A stretch of DNA of 37,882 nt. It comes from an uncultured Solirubrobacteraceae bacterium (GTDB taxonomy: Bacteria; Actinomycetota; Thermoleophilia; Solirubrobacterales; Solirubrobacteraceae). This document shows, in pieces, positions 1-6,931 of this stretch (positions are counted from its first letter, which is position 1; the number at the start of each line of letters is the position of its first letter). Under the pieces are notes generated by a model that searched no databases, was not told the origin of the DNA, and worked only from the letters and a program-made list of their open reading frames with translations. The position numbers and the translations under genes were made by a program. The stretch is taken from NCBI GenBank assembly GCA_902806175.1, contig CADCVQ010000011.1, positions 1 through 37,882 on the forward strand, read 5' to 3'.

Positions 1-34
1 GGATGGCTCCCTGGCGCGGCGCACGCAACCACAA

Positions 35-64
35 AGCGATAAGTCGTTATAAAATGATATCGCT
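35..64. promoter_or_regulatory. AT-rich inverted repeat, possible operator
   Basis: Seven-base arms AGCGATA (35-41) and TATCGCT (58-64) are separated by 16 bp in a markedly AT-rich patch within GC-rich DNA. The spacer contains TATAAA-like sequence, so a regulated promoter is plausible. The regulated gene is unknown: it could run off the left edge on the minus strand. The 16-bp spacer equals that of the repeat upstream of the MarR gene, but the arm sequences differ. Confidence 0.35.
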
Positions 65-97
65 ATGATTGCGAGGCGCTTCGATGAGAATGCGGCG

Positions 98-187
98 TCA
101 GACCAGCAGGAGGCGCACGATCTGGATCACCGCGGCGAGGGCCGCGAGCAGGAGAACAATCCGCCCGAGCTTTTCAGGAGAGGGCAC
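98..187 (-). CDS. possible 29-residue hydrophobic peptide downstream of MarR gene
   Basis: A GTG-initiated ORF of 29 codons starts about 9 bp after the MarR stop on the same strand. It reads as a short charged N-terminus followed by an almost uninterrupted Leu/Ala/Val/Ile stretch, as in a single membrane-spanning peptide. No convincing ribosome binding site is visible. It could be a chance ORF, although hydrophobic single-span composition right after a regulator gene is suggestive. No function can be assigned. Confidence 0.25.
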   Translation of the reverse strand: MPSPEKLGRIVLLLAALAAVIQIVRLLLV

Positions 188-196
188 GGGGCGCGG

Positions 197-682
197 TCAA
201 GCGGCGTTCGGCCTGGTTTCACGGTCCAGCACGGAGCGCAGCAGGGCTTTCAGGTCCATCGCCTCCATCTCCGGGAAGCGGGCGAGGACGGTGGTTTCGT
301 GCTGACGGGCGGCTTCGATGAGTTCCTTGGCCAAGCCCTCCCCTTTGGGGGTGAGCGCCACGCGGACGACGCGGCGGTCCCGCGCGTCCTGGGTGCGCGT
401 CACCAGCCCGTCCCGCACCATGCGATCCAGCAGCTTGGTCATGGTGGGCTGCTGGAGCAGGCACACCTCGGCCAAGCCCGTCACCGTCTCGCCCTTGCTG
501 CCGGAAAGGCTGGCCAGCACGCGCCAGACCGGCACGCCGACGCTGCGGCGGCGGAGTTGGTTGTGGAACTCGCCCGAGAGGACGTGTGACACCCTCGCCA
601 ACAGGTAAAGGAGATAATCCTCCACGAAGGCGCCGGTGCCGACGCGCTTCGGCGATGCTGACGAGCTGTGATTCACGCCCAT
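197..682 (-). CDS. MarR family transcriptional regulator
   Basis: A 161-residue winged-helix repressor of the MarR type. The central part reads as a typical DNA-binding domain: a helix ending in the VWRVLASL region, the recognition-helix region around QQPTMTKLLDRM, and a wing with the DARDRRVVRVALT pattern that is highly characteristic of MarR proteins. MarR dimers usually repress themselves and a neighbouring gene and are released by small phenolic or oxidised ligands; the ligand here is unknown. The ATG at 682 is chosen because GGAG lies just upstream, and because the longer ORF start at 811 would run through an AT-rich region holding an inverted repeat that looks like the operator. A tiny hydrophobic ORF follows 9 bp later. 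Confidence 0.85.
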   Translation of the reverse strand: MGVNHSSSASPKRVGTGAFVEDYLLYLLARVSHVLSGEFHNQLRRRSVGVPVWRVLASLSGSKGETVTGLAEVCLLQQPTMTKLLDRMVRDGLVTRTQDARDRRVVRVALTPKGEGLAKELIEAARQHETTVLARFPEMEAMDLKALLRSVLDRETRPNAA

Positions 683-697
683 TCTCCACGAGCCGAT

Positions 698-731
698 TGT
701 TCCGAAACCAATATGGTATGACTTCGGAACA
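698..731. promoter_or_regulatory. inverted repeat operator upstream of MarR gene
   Basis: Nine-base perfect arms, TGTTCCGAA (698-706) and TTCGGAACA (723-731), are separated by 16 bp. The spacer carries AT-rich -10-like sequence (CATATT or TACCAT on the minus strand). It lies 16 bp upstream of the MarR start codon, the usual place for an autoregulatory MarR operator. Direct binding is inferred from position and symmetry. Confidence 0.6.
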
Positions 732-828
732 TTTGCTAGCGGTAAATAAGCGAGACTTGTGTATATTTTTGCACAGGCCCGTGAGCGATGGAGGTGATTG
801 GAAGTAATCAAATAGGTGGCAAGGCGCC

Positions 829-915
829 TCAGAACAGCAGCGAGGACGCAATAAAGACCACGACGAGGTTCACCAGTATGGCGCAGGCGATGAGCGCCAG
901 CAGAAGTGATCGCAT
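829..915 (-). CDS. possible 28-residue single-span membrane peptide
   Basis: An ATG-initiated ORF of 28 codons: two N-terminal residues after Met are polar or charged, and the rest is almost entirely Leu/Ile/Val/Ala, enough for one transmembrane helix. It lies between the MarR promoter region and the divergent ECF sigma gene. Ribosome binding sequence is weak. It is too short to assign to a family and could be chance, but the hydrophobicity is striking for a GC-rich intergenic stretch. Confidence 0.25.
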   Translation of the reverse strand: MRSLLLALIACAILVNLVVVFIASSLLF

Positions 916-934
916 GACTTCGTTACACCGGCCC

Positions 935-960
935 GCACGTTCCCGTTCCCGGGAACGTGC
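935..960. promoter_or_regulatory. 26-bp palindromic element at the sigma-factor start
   Basis: Perfect ten-base arms GCACGTTCCC (935-944) and GGGAACGTGC (951-960) flank a six-base spacer. A nested perfect 12-bp palindrome GTTCCCGGGAAC occupies 945-956. The right arm overlaps the GTG start chosen for the sigma gene. There is no T-run, so an operator or translation-control hairpin is likelier than a terminator. GGAAC at 952-956 also resembles the -35 element of many ECF promoters. Confidence 0.5.
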
Positions 961-1559
961 GCGCGGTCGACGGTGTAGAGCTTGCAGTTCTGTCTGCACC
1001 GACCCAGACCGAAGCCGTCCTGCTCGCGCGCGCCCGTGAGGGGGATCTCGACGCCTACGAACAGCTCGTGCGCCTTCATCAGCAGCTCGCGTTTCGCACC
1101 GCGCTCGTGCTCGCGCGCAACGTCGCCGACGCCGAGGAGGCCGCGCAGGATGCCTTCGTCAAGGCATGGCGCGCACTGCCGCGCTTTGATCCCTCGCGGC
1201 CGTTTCGCCCGTGGCTGCTGACGATCGTCGCCAACGAGGCGCGCAACCGGCGGCGCTCCGCGGGGCGGCGAGAGGCGCTCGCGCTGCGCGCGGCGGCGTC
1301 GCGGCCGGCGGACGCCGAGCGCCTGCCCTCGCCGGAGCTCGCGCTGCTCGTCGCCGAGCGGGATGCTGCGCTCGCCGCCGCGCTGGAGCGGCTTGACGAC
1401 CGCGATCGCCAGGTGATCGCTTGCCGCTACCTGCTCGACCTGAGCGAGGCCGAGACGGCGGCCGCGCTCGGCTGCCGCGTCGGGACCGTCAAGTCGCGCC
1501 TGTCGCGCGCGCTGGAGCGCCTGCGCGCGCAGGCCGCAACGGAGGCGCTGCATGCCTGA
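957..1559 (+). CDS. ECF-type RNA polymerase sigma factor
   Basis: A 200-residue sigma-70 family protein of the extracytoplasmic-function group, which directs RNA polymerase to a small stress or envelope regulon. Region 2 is at about residues 24-95 (YEQLVRLHQQLAFRTA, then the ADAEEAAQDAFVKAWRAL and PWLLTIVANEARNRRR signatures). Region 4 is at about 137-190 (LDDRDRQVIACRYLLDLS, then a helix-turn-helix ending in VGTVKSRLSRALERLR). The two regions are joined by an Ala/Arg-rich linker with no extra domain. The start is uncertain: the GTG at 957 lies inside a palindrome and lacks a clear ribosome binding site. The gene overlaps the next by 8 bp, as is typical of sigma/anti-sigma pairs. Confidence 0.9.
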   Translation: MRAVDGVELAVLSAPTQTEAVLLARAREGDLDAYEQLVRLHQQLAFRTALVLARNVADAEEAAQDAFVKAWRALPRFDPSRPFRPWLLTIVANEARNRRRSAGRREALALRAAASRPADAERLPSPELALLVAERDAALAAALERLDDRDRQVIACRYLLDLSEAETAAALGCRVGTVKSRLSRALERLRAQAATEALHA

Positions 1560-2256
1560 GCTGCACGACCGCTTGGAGCAACTGGCCGGCAGTGCGCGCT
1601 GGCCGCCGACGCCGGACCTTGCGGCCGGGGTGCGTGCCAGGATCGAGCCGGCGCCGGCGCCCCGCCGTCGTTCTCGTCGCCCGCTGCTGGCTGCGGTGCT
1701 GGCGCTGGTCGTGGGCGGGGGGGTGGTTGCGTCGCCGGGGGTGGGATCGGAGCTGTTGCAGCGTCTCGGTCTACGCGGCGCGACGGTGACGCAGGTTCGC
1801 GAGCTGCCGCCGGCGTCGCTCGGCGGGCCGCTCGCGCTGGGGAAGCGCTACTCGCTCGCGGATGCGCAGCGGCTGGTGGACCATCGGCTGGTGCGCCCGC
1901 GCACGCTCGGTGCGCCCGCCGAGGTGTACGTCGATCGCGATGCCGTGACGTTCGTCTACCGCGCGCGCTCCGGTCGTCCGATCCTCTTCTCGCAGGTTCC
2001 CGGCAGCACCCGGCGCTACGTCCAGAAGCTCGTCACCGCGCGCACGCGCCGCGTGCGCGTCGGCGGCCGGCCGGGGCTGTTGTTGCGCGGGCGCCACGTC
2101 GTGCTGTTCGACCGTCCTGGCGGCGGCATGGCCGTCGCCGAGCCGCGCCTGGCAAAGAACACGCTGCTGTGGGAGCGCGGCAGGTTGCTGCTGCGGCTGG
2201 AGGCCGAGCAGCCTGCGGGCGAGCTGTTGCGAATCGCGCGGTCGGTGGTGGAGTGA
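1552..2256 (+). CDS. membrane-anchored protein, probable anti-sigma partner
   Basis: A 234-residue protein whose ATG overlaps the sigma-factor stop by 8 bp, implying coupled translation. About 40 N-terminal residues are predicted cytoplasmic, followed by an Arg-rich stop and one membrane span near residues 44-63. An outside domain of about 170 residues rich in Val, Arg and Leu follows. The position, topology and size match anti-sigma factors. However, the sequence has no cysteine and lacks the HxxxCxxC zinc anti-sigma motif, so assignment rests on context. The C-terminal half contains DUF4367-like features (a TFVYRAR strand and a LLLRGRHVVLF strand), but I do not claim a domain match. Confidence 0.65.
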   Translation: MPELHDRLEQLAGSARWPPTPDLAAGVRARIEPAPAPRRRSRRPLLAAVLALVVGGGVVASPGVGSELLQRLGLRGATVTQVRELPPASLGGPLALGKRYSLADAQRLVDHRLVRPRTLGAPAEVYVDRDAVTFVYRARSGRPILFSQVPGSTRRYVQKLVTARTRRVRVGGRPGLLLRGRHVVLFDRPGGGMAVAEPRLAKNTLLWERGRLLLRLEAEQPAGELLRIARSVVE

Positions 2257-2283
2257 GCTGAGAAGAAGGGGCTGATCGCGCTC

Positions 2284-2332
2284 GTGGTCGTGGCGCAGTT
2301 GCTGCGGTATGCGCGGCTTTGGCGCCGCGACC
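2284..2332. repeat. two-tier hairpin repeat, copy A1
   Basis: First copy of a 49-bp element repeated with an exact 60-bp period. The outer stem pairs GGTCGTGGCGC with GCGCCGCGACC (one G.T wobble) and the inner stem pairs GCTGCG (2301-2306) with CGCGGC (2312-2317). It lies between the convergent ends of the sigma-partner gene and xylB. Related copies occur at 19544 and 19606. Confidence 0.85.
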
Positions 2333-2343
2333 GGGTCGCGGGC

Positions 2344-2392
2344 GTGGTCGTGGCGGGGTTGCTGCGGGATGCGCGGCTTTGGCGCCACGACC
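2344..2392. repeat. two-tier hairpin repeat, copy A2
   Basis: Second copy, differing from A1 at four of 49 positions. The outer stem GGTCGTGGCG (2346-2355) with CGCCACGACC (2383-2392) is perfect. The G-to-A change relative to A1 in the right arm turns the wobble of A1 into a Watson-Crick pair. The element may serve as a bidirectional terminator, an mRNA 3'-end stabiliser or a REP-like mobile repeat; the sequence alone does not decide. Confidence 0.85.
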
Positions 2393-2449
2393 GGGCGCCG
2401 GCGCGCGAGTCGACGAGCACCCCGCCGGGGTCGCCCAGCAGGACGGGCT

Positions 2450-3883
2450 TCACGCAACACCGCGCAGCGCCGGGTACAGCGCGACGAACCGCTCGCGCGC
2501 GTCGCGGTAGCGCTCGACCCACTGCGCGACCGGCTCGACGATCTCTGCCGGCCGCACGCACGCCGCCACCGCCTCGTGGACGTCGGCGAACGCTCCCGCG
2601 GCGACGCCGCCGAGCAGCGCCGCGCCGAAGGACGCGCCCTCGTCGACCGCCGTGCGCTGCAACGGCAGCTCCAGCACCGACGCAAGGATCTGCAGCCACA
2701 GCCGGCTGCGCGCGCCCCCGCCCGAGACCCGGCCGAGATCGGGGCGCCCGGACAGCTCGGAGACGAGATCGAGGACGTCGCGCAGGCCGAAGGCGACGCC
2801 TTCGAGCACCGCGCGCACGAGCGCGCCGCGGTCGTGGCGCAGCGACAGCCCCGTGAACGCTCCGCGCGCGTCGGGATCGGCGTGCGGCGTGCGCTCGCCG
2901 GCGAGATATGGCAGGAACGTCAGGCCCTCGACGCCCGGCTCCCAGCGCTCGGCCTCGGCCAGCAGCGCGGCGAAGTCGCCGCCCGGCGCGACGGCGTCGC
3001 GCAGCCAGCGCAACGAGCCGGCGGCCGACAGCATCACGCCCATGCTGTGCCACGCGCCCGGCACGGCGTGGCAGAAGGAGTGCACGCGCGCAGCGCGATC
3101 GGCGGCGAACGCGTCCGACGCGGCGAACACGACGCCCGACGTACCGAGCACCACCGACGCGGGCCCCGGCCGGTCGACGCCGACGCCCAGCGCGCCCGCG
3201 GCCTGGTCGCCGGCGCCCGCCGCGATCGGCGTCCCGGCGGACGTCACGCCGCTGCACGCCGGCGACTCGAGCGCGCGCGGCAGCCAGCCCGGATCGACGT
3301 CGAGCGCCTCCACCACGGCATCGCTCCAGCGCCGCTGCGCGACGTCGAAGAGCAGCGTTCCCGAGGCGTCGGCGACGTCGGTCGCGTGCTCGCCGCAGAG
3401 GCGCAGGCGGACGTAGTCCTTGGGCAGCATGATGCGGTCGATCTGCGCGTAGAGCTCCGGCTCGTGGCGCGCGAGCCACACGAGCTTCGGCGCCGTGAAC
3501 CCCGGCAGCGCGCGGTTGCCGGTCTGGGCGATCAGCGCGTCGAGGCCGACACGCTGCTCGATCTGCGTGCACTCGGCGCCCGTGCGGCCGTCGTTCCACA
3601 GCATCGCCGGGCGCAGCACGCGCCCACTCGCGTCGAGCGCCACGAGGCCGTGCATCTGCCCGCTCAGCCCGATGCCCGCGATCGCGCCCGCCTCGCGCAG
3701 CGCGCCGAGCACGACCTGCGCGCCGGCCCACCAGTCCTCGGGGTCCTGCTCGGCCCAGCCCGGGCGCGGCGTCGACAGCGGATGCTCGGCCTCCGCACGC
3801 GCGACGACCGTCCCGTCGGCGGGATCGACGAGCAACCCCTTGACCGACGACGTGCCGATGTCCAGGCCCGCCAGCAGCGTCAC
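2450..3883 (-). CDS. xylB: xylulokinase
   Basis: A 477-residue FGGY-family carbohydrate kinase that phosphorylates D-xylulose with ATP, feeding xylose into the pentose phosphate pathway. It begins with the phosphate-binding LDIGTSSVKGLLVD motif and carries the XylB signatures GLSGQMHGLVALD, LRPAMLWNDGRT, GFTAPKLVWLARHEPE and LPKDYVRLRLCGE. A C-terminal nucleotide site lies at VSGGGARSRLWLQILAS. Length matches known xylulokinases. The GTG at 3883 is chosen because it overlaps the upstream isomerase stop by four bases (GTGA); the longer ORF start has no conserved sequence. It is the last gene of the operon, followed by the A1/A2 hairpin repeats. Confidence 0.93.
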   Translation of the reverse strand: MTLLAGLDIGTSSVKGLLVDPADGTVVARAEAEHPLSTPRPGWAEQDPEDWWAGAQVVLGALREAGAIAGIGLSGQMHGLVALDASGRVLRPAMLWNDGRTGAECTQIEQRVGLDALIAQTGNRALPGFTAPKLVWLARHEPELYAQIDRIMLPKDYVRLRLCGEHATDVADASGTLLFDVAQRRWSDAVVEALDVDPGWLPRALESPACSGVTSAGTPIAAGAGDQAAGALGVGVDRPGPASVVLGTSGVVFAASDAFAADRAARVHSFCHAVPGAWHSMGVMLSAAGSLRWLRDAVAPGGDFAALLAEAERWEPGVEGLTFLPYLAGERTPHADPDARGAFTGLSLRHDRGALVRAVLEGVAFGLRDVLDLVSELSGRPDLGRVSGGGARSRLWLQILASVLELPLQRTAVDEGASFGAALLGGVAAGAFADVHEAVAACVRPAEIVEPVAQWVERYRDARERFVALYPALRGVA

Positions 3884-4878
3884 GCGCCGAGCGCCGCGTA
3901 CACGAGCTCGTAGGCACCGATCGCGTCCTTGCGCCCCTGCGCCTCGCGCAGCGCCTGCTCGTCGATCCGCGACGCGGCGCCGTCGATGAAACGCCACTGC
4001 AGCACGCTGCGCTTGACGACGTCGACGGCGTCCTCGGTGTACGGGTACAGGTCAAAGCCCAGCCGCTCGCCACGGGCGCCGTACTCCGCTCGGCGCAGCT
4101 CGACGGCGAGCTCGAGCGTCTCCATGAACGCCGTCGCGCCGACCATGTTGTCGTCGTCGAACGTGCCCCAGCCGGAGTTCGCGTGCTGGTGGCCGAGCAG
4201 CCCCTCCGCCGCGAGCAGCGCGGCGTACTCGGCGAGGTTCTCGCCGTTCATGATCAGGTGCTGCCAGTCCATGTTGACCTGCACGTTGTGGATCCCGCGC
4301 GCGCGCAGCGTGTGGATCACGTGCAGCGTCATCCCGACGTTGCCCATGTGGATCTTCATCGCGGGCTCGGAGTTCTTGTGCTCGAGCAGCAGGATCTGGT
4401 CGAACTCGGCGAGCTTCCTCGCGGCCTCGCCGATGCCGTCGATCAGCCGCGCCCAGCTGGTCGCGTACGGCGTCTGGAAGGGGTAGTTGTAGCCCTCGAT
4501 GCCGGGCCAGATGATCATCCGCGCGCCGAGCCGGCCGGCGAACTCGGCGCAGGTGACGGTCTGCCGCACGGCCTCCGCACGGATCGCGTCGTCGGGCGAG
4601 GAGAGGCCGCCGCGGGCGAAGCGGTTGTCGAGGTGCATCCCGCTGGCGATCGCGTAGACGCCGTGGCCGTCGAGTGCTTCGCGCACGTCGTCGAGGTTGT
4701 CGTCGGAGAGCTCCTGCGGGAAGTGAAACTCGTAGTCGTCGATCAGTCCCTCCAGGCCCGCGACGGCGGTGCGCACGTGCTCGGCGGTACTCAGTCCGGC
4801 CAGCTCGGGCTTGTAGCCGCCGGGGTTGAAGCGGGTGACCATCGGGCCCATCGCCCAGATGCCAAGGCTTGTCTTCAT
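3880..4878 (-). CDS. xylose isomerase-like TIM-barrel protein
   Basis: A 332-residue sugar isomerase of the xylose isomerase-like (AP endonuclease 2 type) TIM-barrel superfamily, probably converting the transported aldose to the ketose used by the adjacent kinase. It is shorter than classical XylA (about 390 residues), yet a comparable metal site can be read: E166/K168 in LLEHKNSEP, D204/H207 in VNMDWQH, H232 and D241-D243 in the HANSGWGTFDDDN segment, and an Asp in GFDLYPYTEDA. Asp replaces the Glu usual at the second position. The start at 4878 has a strong GGAGGAAG ribosome binding site and overlaps the preceding stop as ATGA. Substrate is inferred from xylB and the XylF-type transporter. 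Confidence 0.85.
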   Translation of the reverse strand: MKTSLGIWAMGPMVTRFNPGGYKPELAGLSTAEHVRTAVAGLEGLIDDYEFHFPQELSDDNLDDVREALDGHGVYAIASGMHLDNRFARGGLSSPDDAIRAEAVRQTVTCAEFAGRLGARMIIWPGIEGYNYPFQTPYATSWARLIDGIGEAARKLAEFDQILLLEHKNSEPAMKIHMGNVGMTLHVIHTLRARGIHNVQVNMDWQHLIMNGENLAEYAALLAAEGLLGHQHANSGWGTFDDDNMVGATAFMETLELAVELRRAEYGARGERLGFDLYPYTEDAVDVVKRSVLQWRFIDGAASRIDEQALREAQGRKDAIGAYELVYAALGA

Positions 4879-5945
4879 GACGCTTCCTCCTGCGTAGACA
4901 TCTCGATCACCTCTGCGCTCCGCGCGCTGCGCCGCGCGGCCTCGATGACGCGCAGCGCGGCGACGCTGTCGCGCGCGTCGACGGGCATCGGCGTCGCGTC
5001 GCGCAGGGCGTCGCGGACGCCCGCGTAGAACCTCTCGTAGGCGCCGGGCTCGATCTCGCGCGTGCGCGCGCCGGACGCGTCGACCCAGCGCGCGGGTTCG
5101 CCCGCCCCCCAGCCCGCGGCGCCCGGACGCAGCCCGGCGGCGAGCTGGTCCTCCTGCGGATCCAGGCCCGGCGTCTCGATCCCGGCGCGCGTCCCGCTCG
5201 CGCGCAGCGAGCGCCCGCCGACAGGCGCGATCGCGCTCATCCACAGATGCGATCGCACCCCGCCGGCATGCTCGAGCGCGACGAAGACGTCGTCGTCGAC
5301 CTGCGCGCCGCGTCGCCGCGCGGCGATCTCGGCGTAGACGCGCTGCGGGTAGCCGAACAGCGTCAGCGCCTGGTCGATCAGGTGCGCGCCGAGGTCGAGC
5401 AGCAGCCCGCCGCCCTCGTCCGCGGCGGCGCGCTCGCGCCAGGCGTCGGGATCGACCGCGGGGCGGAAGCGCTCGTAGCGCGACTCGAAGCGCGTGATCG
5501 GCCCGAGCTCGCCGGCGTCGACGATCCGCTGCACCGTCAGGAAGTCGCCGTCCCAGCGCCGGTTCTGAAAGACCGTGAACGGGACTGCGGCAGCGTGGAA
5601 GTCGTCGACGAGCGCGGCCGCGGGCGCCGCCTCGGCGGCGAGCGGCTTGTCCATGACGACCGCGATGCGGTGCGTGAGCGCGCTGCGCGCGATCGGCACG
5701 TGCAGCCGGTTGGGCGTCGCGACGACGAGCAGGTCGAGGTCGCCCGCGCGCCGGCGCAGCAACTCGTCGGCGTCGGCGTACACGTCGACATCGCGGTAGG
5801 CCTCCCGCGCGCGCGCCGCGCGCGCGGGGTCGGACGTGGTCAACGCGACGAGCGAGAGCCCTTCGGTGGCGGCCACGAGCGGGGCATGGAAGACCTCGCC
5901 GGCCAGGCCGTAGCCGGCGATCGCGACGCGCAGTGGGCGGCTCAT
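4875..5945 (-). CDS. Gfo/Idh/MocA family oxidoreductase (first of two)
   Basis: A 356-residue NAD(P)-dependent dehydrogenase of the Gfo/Idh/MocA family, which oxidises or reduces sugars and inositols. The N-terminal Rossmann fold starts at VAIAGYGLAGEVFHAPLV; the catalytic-site lysine motif occurs as VMDKPLA (an EKP variant). The C-terminal substrate domain has GGGLLLDLGAHLIDQAL, where Asp and His are typical active-site residues. Start at 5945 overlaps the upstream stop (ATGA), and its stop overlaps the isomerase start (ATGA). Its exact sugar substrate is unknown; the operon suggests a pentose or derivative. Confidence 0.85.
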   Translation of the reverse strand: MSRPLRVAIAGYGLAGEVFHAPLVAATEGLSLVALTTSDPARAARAREAYRDVDVYADADELLRRRAGDLDLLVVATPNRLHVPIARSALTHRIAVVMDKPLAAEAAPAAALVDDFHAAAVPFTVFQNRRWDGDFLTVQRIVDAGELGPITRFESRYERFRPAVDPDAWRERAAADEGGGLLLDLGAHLIDQALTLFGYPQRVYAEIAARRRGAQVDDDVFVALEHAGGVRSHLWMSAIAPVGGRSLRASGTRAGIETPGLDPQEDQLAAGLRPGAAGWGAGEPARWVDASGARTREIEPGAYERFYAGVRDALRDATPMPVDARDSVAALRVIEAARRSARSAEVIEMSTQEEAS

Positions 5946-6931
5946 CCGACCGCCACCGCGCAACCTTCGGCGGCCGCGCGATAGAGCGCGTGTATCGCGC
6001 GCGATTGGCCGAGCGCGTCCTCGCGCCCGAGCAGCGGCGGGCGGTCGTCGCGGATCGCCGCGGCCATGTCGTGAAGCTCGAGGCGGTAGCTGTCGGCGCG
6101 CTGCACCTCCACGATCTCCTGCCCGGAGCCGCGCTCGACGACGATCTTCGGGTCGATGCAGTGCCACGGGTCGCCGAGCACGATGCGCCCCTCGCTGCCG
6201 GCGATCTCGAGCTCGCTGCGGCTCGTTACATCCAGGCCGCAGTCGACGATCGCCAGCACGTCGCCGTCGAAGCGCAGCAGCCCGGTCAGGCGCAGGTCGA
6301 CGCCCGTCGGCCCGGTCACGACCTGCGCCGCGATGCTCGTCGGCTCGCCGCCGGCGACGAGACGCACGCCGCTCACCGCGTAGCAGCCGACGTCCATCAG
6401 CGCGCCGCCGTCGAGCGCCGGGTCCAGGCGCACGTCGGGGTCGCGGTCGAGCACGAACGAGAAGCTCGCCCGGATCAGGCGCACGGCGCCGATCGCGCCG
6501 TCATCGAGCAGCGCGCGCAGCGCCAGCGTCTGCGGATTGTGGCGCCACATGAACGCCTCGCTGAGCACGAGCCCGCGCTCCTGCGCCAGATCGAAGGCCT
6601 GCACGACCCGCTCGGGCCGGCGCTCCATCGGCTTCTCGCAGAGCACGTGCTTGCCGGCCTGCAGCGCGCGCAGCGTCCAGTCGACATGCATGCTGTTGGG
6701 CAGCGGGATGTAGACCGCCTCGACGGCGCGATCGGCCAGCAGCGCGTCGTAGGAGCCGTGCGCGCGGGGGATGTCGTGCGTCTCGGCGAACTGCTGCGCC
6801 GCGGGCTCGTTGCGACTGGCGACCGCGACGATCTCGGCCCGATCGGTCTGGCGCGCGCCCTCGACCAGGCGCGCGCCGATGCGCGCGGTCGACAGGATGC
6901 CCCATGCCACCGGCCCATCCTCTATCCCCAC
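5942..6931 (-). CDS. Gfo/Idh/MocA family oxidoreductase (second of two)
   Basis: A 329-residue protein with the family opening WGILSTARIGARLV, typical of the NADP-dependent D-xylose dehydrogenase/dihydrodiol dehydrogenase branch. The catalytic lysine is in VLCEKPMERR; ALMDVGCYAVSGVRLV supplies the Asp-x-Gly-x-Tyr catalytic pattern seen in that branch. It could oxidise xylose to xylonolactone, but substrate specificity cannot be read reliably. The GTG at 6931 overlaps the SDR stop by 10 bp; an in-frame GTG seven codons later just before AWGIL is an alternative. Only modestly similar to the neighbouring paralogue, so not a recent duplicate. Confidence 0.85.
   Translation of the reverse strand: MGIEDGPVAWGILSTARIGARLVEGARQTDRAEIVAVASRNEPAAQQFAETHDIPRAHGSYDALLADRAVEAVYIPLPNSMHVDWTLRALQAGKHVLCEKPMERRPERVVQAFDLAQERGLVLSEAFMWRHNPQTLALRALLDDGAIGAVRLIRASFSFVLDRDPDVRLDPALDGGALMDVGCYAVSGVRLVAGGEPTSIAAQVVTGPTGVDLRLTGLLRFDGDVLAIVDCGLDVTSRSELEIAGSEGRIVLGDPWHCIDPKIVVERGSGQEIVEVQRADSYRLELHDMAAAIRDDRPPLLGREDALGQSRAIHALYRAAAEGCAVAVG

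Noticed and set aside
65-589. Plus-strand frame starting just after the AT-rich inverted repeat
   Set aside because: The product has no recognisable domain and is antisense to a clear MarR gene, although the promoter-like AT patch made it tempting.
2284-2392. CRISPR array
   Set aside because: Only two units with 11-bp spacing and self-complementary repeats; no spacers and no cas genes.
2309-3913. 534-codon open frame on the plus strand opposite xylB
   Set aside because: Arg/Ala/His-rich translation without domains; it mirrors the codon bias of xylB on the other strand, as do many long antisense frames in this window.
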